Assembly (NCBI GenBank): GCA_033980235.1
Contig: CM067067.1
Location: 31,072,451-31,136,450 of the forward strand
Reading direction: 5' to 3'
From: Diadema setosum
Taxonomy: Eukaryota; Echinodermata; Echinoidea; Diadematoida; Diadematidae
Length of the DNA: 64,000 nucleotides
Below are positions 11,456 through 25,644 of this stretch, piece by piece. Position 1 is the first letter of the stretch. Every line of letters starts with the position of its first letter. The translations under genes and the position numbers were made by a program. A model generated the notes under the pieces. The model was not told the origin of the DNA and ran no database searches. It was given only the letters and a program-made list of their open reading frames with translations.

Positions 11456-13679
11456 AAATATTCTCTTTCTAGGCGTTATGTACCTGTTTATTTGATATGC
11501 CGAAAAATTGGGTAGAAACATTATGGAACAAAAGAACGAATATCCTTACATGTAATTATAACCATATCGATTTGATAAACCCTTCCTGCTTGTACAGATT
11601 GCTCTATGAGTACAAGGTTGTCAAATGTGTTTTCTTGCTTGTTTTCTCTTCTTCTTTTTTTTTTTTGTAAACGTGTATTCAAACTCATCAAGTGCTTAAG
11701 AATACGATTTCCGCTTGCATCTGCCATTTTGGTCTTCATTACTCGCGGCAGATTCTATTTGGTCTTCGTTGCCATCGTTTCCGCTCTGTGTACTTTCTAT
11801 TTAAGGGTCTTGTTTTCCTTTATTTGTCTCAGTGTCTCTCATTTTTGTTCGTCTTACATCATGTATACTCCATCTTCCTATTCTGTCTAAGTTGTGTTGT
11901 TCCTGTGAGCGACATTATTGAATTTATTTCAAAAAGTGGATTGCACGGAAATGTTAATGAATGCGATGAGAACAAGCAGACACATAGCGCGTGTTTTGGG
12001 GGAGAAAATGGGCAAAACAGAGCCTGCAAGGCATCACAATGCCACCATGCCCACAGACCAGTCTCCATTTCAATAGGATAATGCCGGCACATCATTTAAG
12101 TCTCTCATTTCCACACTTCGACTATACTGCCATAGATATCAGCGGAGCAGTCCGTTGAGGGTTAAAGGAAGGCGTTACTCCTTTCGTTGCTGCACCGCGT
12201 GCCTTACCTTAATACCAATAATCCTCTTATCCCTTACTCTACCTGCGAGACATTCATGGGGTTCTCAATGTCGCTCGCATGGCTTTGTGTATGTATATCG
12301 ATGCAGCCAGCTTTGTAGATTATTGTGGCTAGTCAAACTGCTTTATCCATACGGCGAAATTTTTTCTGTTTCTTTCTTATATTTTTTCACTTTCATTTTT
12401 CGTCCTTGACAGCAGTGCTTTAAAGGAATGGTCTCTCCAGTAAAGAAGTCCATATTCCGCATAATTTAGTCACCTCTTCGATTAATGTAAACATCGACAG
12501 ATTCGTTTAATCTTGCTACATGATCACAGAGAAAAGTAGTATAGATTGTAACATATGAAAAATAGTCAAAGACTGCGAAAAACGAACAACCAGTAATCAA
12601 AGAACATTATAATACTGCTCGAAAGCAATGAAACAAAAATTGTTATACATCAGTGAAATTTGAGAGTGATATCAAAAGAGATAACTTGTCATATCTGAGT
12701 TTGTCATGGAGATTCATCTGCTCATAGAGATCCATTAAAGTCATTTTAACGCTGCTTGTGTAATGGTAATGAACTAAGAGTGTCCCATAACATCACACTG
12801 TCTTTAATGATTCTTTATTCTAATGGAGAAAACAGATACATGTATGAATGGTCACAAAAACGATCAATAGTTTACACATCAAGGGGCTGGGACATTCACA
12901 GAACTCATTATTTTGAAACAAGATATTTTTTAACTCTCAATAGACAAAGTTAAACAATGATGAAACTTTGATGATACTAGCTTGATATTTGTCAGTCACG
13001 CTTTGAACTTCGTTGGCATCAGCTTTCTCTTCGAGGCAAAGTCCCCTTGTTAAGCTCTTCACTATCACTTGCATTAAAGGCGAATATACCCTCTCGATTA
13101 TTTCTAAAATCGTCAGCATTCTTTTTATCATAGTTTTGTTGCAGTTTTCATCGTTGTTGTCATCAAAATTATCATTGAGAGAGTCCACAAGTAAGTGGTA
13201 GTCCCTTATTTTTAGTGAGTGACCCCTGGCCAAGACGAATATAATTCCCTCTAGGATTCCAACGAGAGGAGATAGTGATTAAGGCGGTATTTCAGAAAAG
13301 TCTCATCTATAATTATTTTTTCTATTTTCTCACTATGATTGATGGCGAGTTTGACGGTGATTGCGGGTCACCCTTGGTGGATTACACGCAAGAGATAGCC
13401 TGGTATACGGGGTGGGGTGCTATATTCGTCTACTAGTATATCTCGCTGTGTGATCTCTTAGAAAAGGCGACCACTTTTGTGTGGATATTCACTTGTGTGG
13501 ATATTCATTCATTCATTTTTTCCCGGTAATGTCTATTAGTAGTTTCATTCAAATCGTAATGTAAGCTTCATACGTTGAAATTCACACAGAGTTATGCGTT
13601 TGACTTTTTTAAAATATGAAGTAGATATGTAGATACAAATCACAAAGTGTTTGAAAAACAAGAAAAAAAACAAAAAAAA

Positions 13680-14019
13680 CAAAAAAAACACACACACACA
13701 AACAACAACAACAACAGTTACACACATACTCGTATAATTCATATTCCCAGTTGTCATTGAAAGCGCACACACATATACATGTGCATGCACTGATACACTC
13801 ACACACATACACACACACACACACACACATCCCGCCCACGCTTCCAGCCTTTTGGTTTAGTTTCATACTTCATTGTCACACACACACACACACACACAAA
13901 CACAAACACACACCCACACGCACATAAATATAAGGATAGTAAGCTGGTATTTCTGTACAACATACCAAAATATTCGCATCATTTGGACACAATTTTCAAA
14001 CCACACAAACACACACACG

Positions 14020-14053
<34 letters not shown>

Positions 14054-14055
14054 AA
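13680..14055. repeat. Compound CA microsatellite cluster
   Basis: Four separate (CA)n runs (about 13689-13700, 13798-13830, 13876-13915 and 14005-14053) interspersed with unique sequence. Cysteine- and valine-rich or histidine- and threonine-rich open frames across them are artefacts of the repeat. Confidence 0.85.
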
Positions 14056-14641
14056 AAAAAACTTTTCTCTATATTTCTAATGCCATAATGTCCTCATGGC
14101 CCCAAATCCTTGTAAACATGTACGCAGAGAACGCAGAGAGTTTCAAAAATGGAGGGGGAGGTGTGGGCGTGCCTTACAAAGTCTACAAGGATACGATTGA
14201 TATGAAATTGAATTGATGTTGAAGATGATCCGTTACCAATGCCACTGTCTGCGTACAGTGGCGTTACTATTAAGAAGAAGATAAGTCTACCACTTTGAGT
14301 AAAGCTGTGAATTCGATAAAATTGAGCGGATGATAAGAATAAATGCGATTGGCCCTATATAACTCACCGCAGGAACGTAAATGAAAATTTAGCACGACCT
14401 TCCTATATAAATTATGGTCGTTTTTATGATTACTTGCGAAAATAATGCTATCACAACGTTTGAAAAAACAAATCAAATAAAAAAAAATCATCATACTTGA
14501 GCATTGAGGGTAAGGACAACCAGGTAAAAACACAGCATCACATAGCCGTCTATTATTACGTGTAAATACACATCGTATATCCACTCTGGCTTTCACATAC
14601 ATACACGTAGACACACAGACACACACTATAAATATATATAT

Positions 14642-14884
14642 GAAGAGTTTTATCGCAAAACGAGCTAAATCCATTTATGTTAAGTTGAGATATCTGTGAT
14701 TAAAGCTGCTAAATACACAGAAATTAATCAAAATTTAAACTACATGATATTTTTATCACAACTTCTAGAATATTTCCTGTTATGTTACAAGTGAAGTATT
14801 ACTGGAAAGGTTCAATTTTGCTCTGATTTGGATTTACTTTGAAATGTTTAAAAATGGCGCTCAGCTCATTTTGCGATAAAACTC

Positions 14885-14887
<3 letters not shown>
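14642..14887. mobile_element. Hairpin MITE within TA repeats
   Basis: GAAGAGTTTTATCGCAAAA at 14642-14660 is repeated exactly in inverse at 14869-14887; beyond these 19 bp the arms remain partly complementary (GAGCT cores). The outer flanks are TA runs on both sides (to 14641 on the left, 14888-14924 on the right). This fits a 246-bp miniature element with TA target duplication, as for Tc1/mariner-type transposons, inserted into or seeding a TA microsatellite. No protein is encoded. Confidence 0.75.

Positions 14888-14924
<37 letters not shown>
14888..14924. repeat. TA microsatellite
   Basis: A pure (TA)n run adjoining the right end of the hairpin MITE. Confidence 0.9.
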
Positions 14925-14927
<3 letters not shown>

Positions 14928-14928
<1 letters not shown>

Positions 14929-14998
14929 GTCTGAAACCTATACTCTTCATGTACTTTGTCTGAAACCTACTCTTCATGTACTTTATCTGAAACCTATA
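14928..14998 (+). repeat. Short tandem repeat, unit about 27-29 bp
   Basis: Three successive copies of a unit containing TCTGAAACCTA and CTCTTCATGTACTT; the last is partial. It adjoins the TA run. Confidence 0.8.
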
Positions 14999-16959
14999 CA
15001 AGTACACGTATGTTTATGTATGTGCGTGCATTTGAGTGCCTACGGTTTTTTTCTTTTATCTGTCTATTGAAAAATACGTAAAACTTGTATACTTCCCAAG
15101 TACCTCGAGGCATGGTTCCAGTATCAAGTTAATTTACGTGAGATGAATGTTTTCTCTGACGGACATGACATTGTGTAACATTATTGACAGACTTCAACCC
15201 ATGTGCAGCCGATAAAAAAAGAAGTCTAATTCTTTTGTCCATCACATAATACTCGCGAAACGCGATGTTTGCAAAGACAAGTATGAGGTATTTACTCTGA
15301 AAATACGACACATCAGTGTCTCTATACCTAACCAGCGGCTTGTATTGTAAACTAGCTCTCGAAAATAACAGGACGCTTCATTAGAATCATATTCGGTTGC
15401 AGGGGTATTTGGATACCGGAGTTTCAGTAATCATATATCTGGAATCGTTATTCTCCTGGTAAAGAAATGATCGAAATCCATGTTTTGGCCGATGCCGTCG
15501 AATGAAATCGATGAAAGAATCGTAGACAGGCTGTTTTTTTCTTGTTACCCGCGACTTTGCTTTTGGCGGGAGAAGTGCCGGGCAGACCGCACGTGACCAA
15601 AGAATAGCAGGAGAAGTTTGCCGGAAGCTCTGCTGGCCGTATCAAATTTTTCAGACGACGAAGGCCGTTCTACGATTAGCAAACACAGCCTGGCTTTCGC
15701 TTCGATTATACTGCACTCTGTCATGGCATCGTGCTGGTGAGATATAGTTTGGTAACGGTCCCAACTCATCCTCTTTGAACAGCTTATCATCCATCTATTA
15801 AAAAGAAAGATGAATTTTTCGTGTCCTCGAGGGGATCGGACAAAGTTCTCGGTGACCAGAAAGAAGTGCCTATGTTCTCACTCGGTTCAAAACTCTCCCT
15901 CTTACCGAACTCGGTCGGGCGGACCAGGAGACACTAGTGGCACTCTTTCGAAAGTTTATTCGGCTCCGCGCTCCCGCGAGAGACCAGGGTTTTGTGGCGA
16001 GGCGATATTGATACCGAGTCCATTATATAGGAAGATGGGGCGAAACACCTGCACGCAGTAATTGGGCGAGAATGGTGATGGGAAGTTAATCAATGGATAA
16101 CTTGAGGATATAATGGCTGATCCGACCCATTTAATTCTTCGCTTTCCGTCGCGACCGCAAGCAGAGACACAGTTCACACTATCGTGTAACCCAACTGACT
16201 CCAATTATTATTTCGGTTAAAAGATGATAGTGTGGCGTCGCGATTTTTACACCGTCACAAATTACGCTTGTCGCCTTGCGTGCATGAACGGCGTATCGCG
16301 CCGACAGACGTTTCTTTACACCTTCACGCTTATATGAGCCCACTGCTTTTCCTTGTAGTGACCCAACGAGAAATGCACAATAACTTAGTCTCTAAATCAG
16401 CTTCTTCATTTGTAGTAATCATTAACGAAGTGAAATTAGATCAGTGCTTTAATGATTCACTTTTACAACAACTTTCTTTTATTTTACAAGAAATAGGCAG
16501 AAAGAAAGCACGGAGTGCTAGGGAAAATTGTTTGGCATGAAAACAGAAGAGAATGTAATCTGGGCTCACCAAAAGAAAAGAAATATCCGCTCTTACAGCC
16601 TAAGCGTTTGCTTCTTCCGTCTCAGTTGCCCTCGTTTAGATGTGTGATTGTATACTTTGATTTCACGCATTCCTCTCCCATATACTCCGAACTTGTCTCT
16701 CGAGCTTGTATCCAATATTATGTCCAAATAACAGTAGTCCGTCTTATATCTTGTGCTTCGTCTATTCTAATGCTCTTATCTGTTCAGCTATCTTCTCCTC
16801 TATTTTTCTACCTGAATGTTTATCTTTTTCTAAATTCGTCTATTCATTTCTCTTTTTATACTCTAGTAGGTGCTATACAATTGTATTTGATTATTATAAC
16901 ATTATGTTCATTCATCTTTCTATCTACCTACATTCCTATTTGTCTAGGCCTATTTTTCA

Positions 16960-17028
16960 TTTATTTATTTATTTATTTATTTACTTCAATATATTTATTT
17001 ATTTATTTATTTATTTACTTCAATATAT

Positions 17029-17079
<51 letters not shown>

Positions 17080-17082
17080 TTT
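16960..17082. repeat. TTTA tetranucleotide array
   Basis: About 120 bp of TTTA repeats with a few ACTTCAATA interruptions. The 256- and 191-codon open frames through it, full of tyrosine, leucine and isoleucine, are repeat artefacts. Confidence 0.9.
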
Positions 17083-19111
17083 CTCCTATCTATCTGTTTA
17101 TTTATCTAATCTTTCTGGTGGATATTTATATCTCTCCGTATCTTATCACTCATCAGTCTTTCTGTTGTCGCGAGGCAGCAGCAGCACGGCTTGTCCAGAA
17201 TTTGTTGACGTGGTGGCCACTGTGTTTGGAGCACCCGATCGTCGTTCCTCTCCCTGCTGGTGTCGCGTTTATCGCGTTTAAATAGACGGTAATCTTGCGG
17301 AAATTAAACGCAGTCGCTAGGCTTTGCACTCCTACGCCGCATTGGTGAAAGGAACGTTCCGGCCTGAGACTATCGAATGTCTATCCTCCTCCCTCCCCCC
17401 CCCCCATCTCCAAAAAAATAGGAAAAGATTTAAGGAAAATCAAGTTACAGGCGGCACTCTTTGTCACCTAGAAGGACAAATCATAATCATGGAATCAAAC
17501 CGTAATGTCTGTCACTAGATTGACGAAATTTGAAAAGGCCCCGACTTGCGACAGGTTTCAGTAGACAGACGATTTCTCGTTTATGAAAATCGGCACTTCA
17601 TTTGCACAGTATGATGCTCATGGTGGGCCCTTCCACCCCACCCCCTTGGGGGCTGTTTCACTTTTATTCATGTTGTTCACGATACTATTTGAGGGTTGAA
17701 GTGGGAAGGGAGATCGGGTATTTGAAGTGTTGAGATCCCACGCGGTCGCTGGCATTCAAGGCGGCAATGTATAAAATCCCACGAAGAGACGAATCCAAAA
17801 GAAGTGTCAAATAATCACTGATCAGCAATTCATTTGAAACTTTTGTGAAATAGAAGTTCACATCTTCTACTGAAGTGTATTGCTATTTGTATTTAACTTA
17901 TGTTTATTTTTACGAAAAAAAAAAACCTGAAGTTTCTTTTACATATTTTTTACTAGTTCATGCAACTTGCGTCAAATAGACAAAAGATGTTTGGGGAAAA
18001 ACACTGGGAATGTATTCACGTCCGTTAGAAAACAAGTGTCCATTGATCGCTCCAAGGCAGACATTATTGTCATTATACCGTGATTTTCTAGTTGAGATAT
18101 CTTGTCATCATTACATGTGATTGTTCAATTACCGCCTACACACCTTCATTGAGGTATTGATTATTATATACAACATGTTGTTATCATTTACCTCCTTCTC
18201 TTGAATAAAGCAATTCAACATTTTACATCATTGCATCATGACGCCAACACACATACAATGTATCTGGATCTTTATCTTTACTCAACCGAGGAACTTGATT
18301 CTAGCTAATATGTCAATCTAGGGAGGTGGGGTTCCCACCTTCCTGGTCAATCCCATCATTTCAAATTTCAACGGCGGATATCTTTTCCCACCATAAATAT
18401 TTGAGACACGTTAAGGTATGTTCATTACAGACATTGTCTCTTCATCGTCTGCAAAATGGCAGTAAATCTCGGTCAAAACGACGCCCTCGTGGCTCCTTGA
18501 TCATTAGATTACATTATGCCCTCGTGTTAGGGTTATCTATTAAAAAATGGCTGCCACCACAATGTCACTTTGCTGCGTGGCAGTGATTTACCGGTCCTTG
18601 GAGAACAACAGCAACATTCCGCTCGTTAAAATAGACATCAATTTCGGACCATATCAGTACATGTGCATTGGAACTCTTAACGAGTGTCTCGCGACAGTCC
18701 CTAGCAGTATTTCATCTGCCATCGTGTCTTATTCCGTCCTATCACAGAACCATTGCGAAAGGCCCGTACCATTCTTAGAATGTATGAGTGGAGGCCAGGT
18801 CAGGAAAAGTGATGTCATTTTACATCTTCAGTAATCATGATGGGGCATAATATGTATCACGTGACCAACATTCCATCTGATTAAGCTTTACCCTTTCATC
18901 AAATAATTCTTTAATGCGCTTATGGTGGTAATACATCGATATTACACGGTGCTCACAAAGTCTAGGATGTCCTCGCTAGATCCCCCCCCCCCCCTCTCTC
19001 TCTCTGTTTGTCTTTCTTTCTCCCTAACTTTGTATGCACGAAGGGGAAAAGGATGCATGCCATCATACGGTGAGATAATGTGGCACTGGGAGCTCGGTGG
19101 TATGGTGGATG

Positions 19112-19404
19112 GAGTGCACGTCACGAGACCGACACCCATGAATCATGCAGCCCACGAGTCATACAGCTCACGAGTTATACAGCCCACGAGTCATGCAGCC
19201 CACATGAGATCTATATTGAGTAAACAAGGTCCGCCATTAAGCCCTGTGTTGTAATGTCGAACTCGTGCGCTGTTTTCACCCAAAATAGAACTCATGGGCT
19301 GTGGGACTCGTGGGCTGTATGACTCATGAACCTTTTTTGAAACTGAGTAATGTCGAACTCGTGGGCCGTTTAACTCGTGGTCGTCGGTCTCGTGGGATGA
19401 CCCC
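19112..19404. mobile_element. Non-autonomous DNA element, two-ended family, copy B
   Basis: A 293-bp element flanked by the direct repeat TGGTGGATG (19103-19111 and 19405-19413). Its left end, GAGTGCACGTCACGAGACCG, matches the right end of copy A (2183-2539) reversed. Its right end, reversed, reads GGGGTCATCCCACGAGACCG and matches the left end of copy A. Copy B is therefore in the opposite orientation. The interior has four forward units close to CATACAGCCCACGAGT at about 19138-19208 and inverted units from about 19257 to 19380. It carries no protein. Independent target duplications at both copies show that these are genuine insertions with defined ends. Confidence 0.8.
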
Positions 19405-20187
19405 TGGTGGATGAGGCTTGAAGACGATGCTTTGTCTCACTTTGTCCCCCTTGACACACTTTTGGAAAAATATGGAAACCTGGCGATGCATGGATAATAA
19501 TAATGACAAGTCTCTTTGGAAGAGCTGTGCATTTCAAAGGCCGGAATGAGGGTGGGGTGGAGCTGCAGTCTCCCTCTGACAGCTCTTCAAACATAAACGG
19601 ATGGGGGAAATTTAAAGAATAATTGATCCTTCACACCACCATCGCTCCTCCCCCCCCCCCCCCCCCAACACAAAACCCTGTTAGTAATACTGACCAGGCT
19701 TGCAAGCATACGGGAGAGCAACTTATCTGATTAAGAGACCGTCATATCGCTCGCAAATATCATATCACAGATTTGCGCTGTGTCGCTTCTACGTGCATGT
19801 AACTAAAATTCATACCTGATAATTTGCTCCCACAAATTATGACATGCCTTTACTGTGAAGCACGTCAAACGAGAGTGAACAATACCGAGTTCTACTATCA
19901 TGATATGCTGCAAAATGTTGAATCTCATCTCAGCTTATTTTTCTTTGAGAACACAAAGAATATTTAATTACACTTGTTTTGACTTCCATAAATACCAGAT
20001 GTCTCTTACGTATGGGGGATATAGGTGTGTGCGTGTGTACGTGCGGTTGTGTAAATTTGTGTTGCTGATTAATATTTGTTGAGTTTTTCTTTAATCTGTT
20101 TCTAGTTTAGAGGCAGTTCTAAGCTAAATTGACACAAGGGGGGGGGGGCTGAAAGGGGGCCAAGGGACTTGTGTAATTAAAGTGATA

Positions 20188-20222
20188 GAGTGTGATCACT
20201 TTAATCAAAGTGATTACACTCT
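20188..20222. repeat. Short hairpin
   Basis: GAGTGTGATCACTTT and its inverse (one mismatch) are separated by AATC. The stem is 15 bp. It is intronic and of unknown role. Confidence 0.6.
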
Positions 20223-23200
20223 TTTCCGAATAAAAAAAAAATGCTCACTCACTCAGGATACAGGATGTAAAGTAACAAAAAAAAAAACAAAAACAAAAAC
20301 CCAGCAACACTTCTCACCATAGCAATTACAACCGCATGTTGCAAACAGTTTTATTTTCTTTACATTTCTCTCTGTCCCTCTCTCTTGCTCAATTTTATAG
20401 TTTATAATTATAAGAGAAGAACTGGAAGATGCCACCATGAAGCTTCTACAAACATGACAAACTAAAATCAAAAGACAAGAACAAACTCCATATATTTCTC
20501 TTGTCATTGTATAACGCTCAACAAGAAAGAAAAAAAAAACCCAAACAATCGAAGTGCTTGCCAACGACCACCAATATTCCTCGAGTGGCAGTAAGGGTGT
20601 TGCCTTCTGCAGGGAGGCGCCAAGTATAATTTCTTAAAGCGTGCGAACATCTCGACTAGCTGCCATTTACCGAAAGCAAAATTTTGTGCACACATTCCGT
20701 ATGATCTATTATCGAGGGGGGACGGTGAGATGTTTACGAGAATTCGTTTCCCACCTTATCACATGGCGTATGCAAGGCGTCACCGGGATGCAGTCATTTA
20801 CAAATTGACTGCAGAGAGCATTTCAATTTTAGATTTCTACTGTGTTGTCGAATAATAAGTATGGATAATTTTTTTTTTATTTCTGTGCGTTCTACATTCC
20901 TCTTCTTTTGTCTTTTGTCACATCTATTCTTCTTTCTTTCCTTCCGGCGTTTCTCTAATCTTAGTCTAGCTCTTGTTATGAATTACTTCCGTTCCCATGG
21001 TTGTTTCCTACTTCTACCGTCCGTCGAATCACTCAATGCATGGAGCCAAGCACTGATTCGAAGTAGGTGATCACTCCGCTATCAACGAGAGGGATACACA
21101 AATTTAAATACACACATTACTTTAAACCTTCATATTTTGAGGTTTAAGCGAATGCGTTTAATCGTAAAAGTCCAGTTCCTGTTTGAATTGGCATTAATGA
21201 AAAGAATAACCAATTCGAACAACTAACGCTTTTTTTCTTCATTTTCCTCAACGCGAATGTTGTTATCAAAGTCAAACTTCTAAGAAAGTTATTAGGTTCG
21301 CATTGTAGAATTCAGTGACATCAGTGGCAATACTAATATGTAATTTAACCATCACTTTACAATCCTCACATTGGCATGTACATAAGGCATTTTGCGAACT
21401 CATTTTAATTGTTGGTCGAAGTCATAAGCACCTTCAAGCCCCCCCCCCCCCCCCATCTTAAAATCCGTTATTGCTGAATCGATATGACTATATAGAGAAT
21501 ACTTAAATGTTGGATAGAAAATTTTCATGTAGAACTATTAATGTCAAATATAATTAATATCCGCAGGAACCCATGACAGTTTTTTTTTTAAATAAAATCA
21601 AAGGCAGTCTGACGAGCGGGGGGGGGGGGGGGGGGGTCAAGGGTGTCAACGAGGGCCGCGGGCCCAGAGCAACTACCCCTGGCGGGGCAGTCTGTGGATA
21701 GTGGTGGTCTTTTGCAGGAAAGCGGAATAGTGCCCCTTTTTGGTTGTCACATCACTCCAGTACATTGTCTCATCATAACACTCCTTCTCCAGAAGAAAGA
21801 TGTTGAGTCTTTTCAATGTGATACCCTCTCCCTCCCTCCCCCTCCCTTCCCATCCCTCTCCCTTCCTCCCCCTCATTCCTACATCTATTTGTTATCTGTC
21901 TATCCCCCCTCTTTCCCGCTCATTCCCGCTCCCGCTCCTGCTCGCATATCCTTATGTTGTTATTGTTGTTGTTATTGAAACTTTTTCTTTGCTTGCTTTC
22001 TTAGCAGAAGAAAAAGCATGAAATACCAAGGCATTAATCTCTGAAGAAATTGTGACACTATGTATATAATACATTCCTTCCCCCCATCGCCGCTAATCAC
22101 CGCACAAAGCATAATCTAACCCGACACACTTTCCTTTCAAAAGCCACCAAGTTCAGAGTGGATCCTGACATATCCCTCCTGACGGTCATTCAGACCGAAA
22201 AGGCGATTCCTCACCATCGACTCCCGTATCGGTCATTGACGACGTTAAGTGTAACTTAGCTGGCCGCGGGGGCCAAATATCATTCACTTAAACCAATTTT
22301 AGAGGGATCGACTGGATATATCCACGTAGGCACAGGCAACATCAATATTACAATATTACGTATTCTCGGCAGCAATGAGAAGGAGGGGGAGAGAGAGGTA
22401 GTGCGTGAGAAATGAGTCGGTAGAGTTGTTGTGCTTTTCGTGTTTTTTGTTTTCATCATTGTTTCGGCAATCTCAATCTATTTCAAGATATGACTTATTA
22501 GGGCTGCCAACACCTATGGGATTGCCTTCAATTCATTTGCTGGTAAAATGATGGTTTCCTCCCGTCATATATTATGTTCGACGGTGTTGTACCGGTCTCA
22601 GTTGTGTGTAGTCCATGTTAGGGAAATTTAATTTCGGGAAGAAAGATTTGAGGGGCCTTTGCAGGGGATGCGGTTCTGTGTGCCGATCAGCGGAGAAAGT
22701 TACAATACCATTACATGTGAAAGGCGCCTCTTACGTCATAAACTGATCTACAAATATTATCGTGGCCAGGGTGGCAAGGTGACCTATTTTGAATTTTGTT
22801 TACTCGTTTGTGTGGTTAGTTTTAATATTATTGTATTTTATCTTGTTTTCATTTTTTTTTCCACTGCACTTTTTGCAATCTCGACCCTATTTCCGCTGGT
22901 ATAAACAATAACAAGTTTAAATTTTTATTTCCGCTCGTGGTGGCATTATTCTTTTGCCTGTCTGACGAACTGTATCCTAGTATCAATTGCATTAGATTTC
23001 TCTTGTTTGTGCATTTGTATATTCTTGGGAGAGTTTATTGAAATTATTTTAATTTCAGTACAGAGGAGTTGTGGGAACTCATAAGATGTGACGAGAAATT
23101 GATAATATTGATATGTAGCTAACGAAATCGATATTATAATATTGATCTATCCTCTCGTTAGCAGTGATAATGATCATAGCTTACCGTCCACCCCCTTGCA

Positions 23201-25444
23201 TAGTTTGCAAGATAAGTTATAAAAATGTAAAGCAACTCTAAGATTTTTTTAATTGACATTCACAAGAACAATAACTTTACACAAAGAAACTGTTAAAGTT
23301 CTATTAATTTCAGAGCACAAACATGGAAGTAAGAAAAGAAAGAAAGAAGCAGTTTCACACACAATTAATCAATTAATCATAGTGGGCAAACTTACAAAGT
23401 ATAATATGTTGTAAGGATGTCGTCACTTTAAAAGGTTTTCATCTGCATGTTTCAATGACCGTCTCCATAAACTTCATGAAACAATTGGTATTGTGAATAT
23501 TTCTTTTGAACTTCCAGATGTTTCCCTCCTAATGTCCGTGTTTCATGAAAATTTTAAATTTATTCTATTTCACTCTGTCTACAGAGAAGTCAACGTTAAG
23601 AGTTGCTCTCCACTATATAAGTCTACTGCAATGATTTCACCTAAGTTATAACACACATTGTAATACTCAAGCGGCCTCACTCACCGCAACCATCTCATCT
23701 TGAAAGACTTCACAATGGCTTCACAATAATCCTCCTTCATTAAGCATTTATACGAACCGAAAAATTACGGAATTCATGCTTTCAAGATGAGAAGAACGCA
23801 ATATGGGTTGTTTGTTTGTTTGTTTTTTGTTGTTGTTTTTGGTGTGAGTGTGTGTGTGTGTTTGTCCTGTAACGTCGCGGCGTGCTTTAATCATGATGAA
23901 ACTAGTTTAACCCGTCAGCGCTGAATGATACTTTTGCAAAACTATACAAACGGTAGGCCTATTGCTAGTTTGGTCTGTGTAGATAGATTAAAAAAAAAAG
24001 CTGACAAACAGTCAGCTGAAAGCACCAATGCAATGATTTAGGAACAACGAGATAAGAAATTATATCAAATTTGACATCAAAGGATCTTGAGATTTAGATT
24101 GTCCAGCAGTTGCCAGCTATGAATTCCTAATTCTCAGGCGCATAATGAATTGTGATATAATAAAAAGCGCAGTTATAACGAATACAATGAAATGAAATGA
24201 AATGAAATGAAAAGACTTGAAGTGAAATAAACTCTCCCAATATCATTGTACTCAAGGACCAGGCTGTAGAAGTTAGATTCTCTTTCATTTGTTGAATAGA
24301 AGAAAACACGAGAGTTGTCTTGTTTTGAAACATTTCATAATGATTTGATGATTTTGGCAAAATCTTGCAACCTTTGTATGCAACCTTTTACAGTTAGACT
24401 ATCATCGATCATTCACTGTATCGTTTTCTCTACCGTGTATCGGCCAAGATGTATCTTGTTTCATATGTAGTTTTAAAAAATGGCAGAATAAATGAAACAA
24501 AATGAAATGAGATGAGATGAGATTAAATGAAATGGAATTAAGCGAAATGATATTTGTTGCTTGAGTGAATCTTTAGCCATTGTTGCCCGTTCTTAGTGGA
24601 GTAATGCATCAAAAATACTCAGTCACAAGTCCTCTCTTTCCCTCCTGTCTTTCTTGCCCACTTCCTCTACTCTGTTTTAATCTTTCTCGCTCGCTCTCTC
24701 TACATCCCGTTTCCGTCAATGTCCTTTCTTTGTTCACCTTCATATCTTTTTTTTTTTTTTTTGGGCGATGTGGGTAGAATTAATGATGTATACGCTGTAG
24801 TGGAGTACACGGCTTGCAGGCAAGTTTGATTGATTTAACTTTCCTTCCCTTACCAGCCTAAAAAGGATGCATCGTTGATCATGTATGTGATATTCTGTTA
24901 CACAACACTTCAGTAGATTAGGTTTTATCAAAATTTGAAACAAAAAAAGAATAGTGATGAGAATAACAATTTAAGATGCATGAGAGATCGATGAAAGTGA
25001 CCTTATTGAGCATGAAACAGATGTTTTTCATTCTCCGACGTTAGTCAAGGATTGGGACTATTATACAAGTATGAATACGACATCACTAACACGACTGACT
25101 AAAAAAATATATATATATCTTGAAAGTTTGTGAATATCGGTAGAAAACTTTGCCAGCTTCAGTGGTTAGCAGCGCAAACCCAAGATAAGATTCGCGATTA
25201 TAGGCAAGTTTAACCGCTTCCATTTAAACTTCGTTTTGTTTTTGACCTTAAATACTGGATAATCCTTATACCTCAATGTCACATCAGGGGAAAATCCCCG
25301 CACTCTACCACGTACTACAACCTATTTATGTATCTTATCTATGAAAAAGCAATGAATGGTTATGTCGATAACTAGCTGAAAGTAAAACTCTGACATTTTT
25401 TGTATACTCTGTGTCTTCCTTATTCGCCTGGGATGACCCAACAG

Positions 25445-25644
25445 TGCAGCGAGCTGGCTGAAGCCACCGTCGATCAAGCGGACGAGACCGTTGCTCCCCC
25501 GTTACCTGACCTGGAGATACGTTCACAACAACTACCGAAAGATCCTCTTCCTCGTGGTTTACTTGCTGATCAACGTGGCGCTGTTTATCCAGGCTGCGTA
25601 CGTCACGAGTCGTAAAGAAAATTCCAACTGGTGCCTCGTAACTG
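25445..25644 (+). CDS. NOX5: NOX5 exon: transmembrane segment 1
   Basis: The exon follows the acceptor CCAACAG and ends at the first donor of a tandem triplet (GTGAGC at 25645). It supplies the T that completes a serine codon with the AG of the previous exon, then reads AASWLKPPSIKR and a basic, aromatic stretch (RYLTWRYVHNNYRK) before the first membrane segment, about ILFLVVYLLINVALFIQAAY. It ends NSNWCLVT plus one base. In NOX5 this region links the EF-hand module to the ferric reductase-type membrane core. The correct frame is not the longest open frame here: a different frame gives 71 codons with no homology. The choice rests on match to the NOX5 pattern and on phase agreement on both sides. 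Confidence 0.93.

Larger units (their letters stand above)
11289..25444 (+). other. NOX5 intron, about 14.2 kb
   Basis: It starts GTAAGT and ends AACCCAACAG-type (acceptor at 25443-25444). It holds CA/TC microsatellites, the hairpin MITE at 14642-14887, a TTTA array at 16960-17082, transposon copy B at 19112-19404 and poly-C/poly-G tracts near 18981, 19651, 20139, 21440 and 21620. Open frames such as 18326-18586 and 18547-18834 have no recognisable domain. No nested gene is supported. Confidence 0.85.

Noticed and set aside
16515..17285. 256-codon open frame, the longest in the window
   Set aside because: Most of it is the TTTA array read as tyrosine, leucine, isoleucine and phenylalanine; no conserved domain, and it lies in a NOX5 intron.
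18326..18834. Two overlapping open frames of 86 and 95 codons
   Set aside because: No recognisable domain, different frames, no splice or promoter support, and an intronic position; most likely chance.
25400..25615. 71-codon open frame overlapping the TM1 exon
   Set aside because: A different frame gives the NOX5 TM1 sequence with matching splice phases; this is its shadow.
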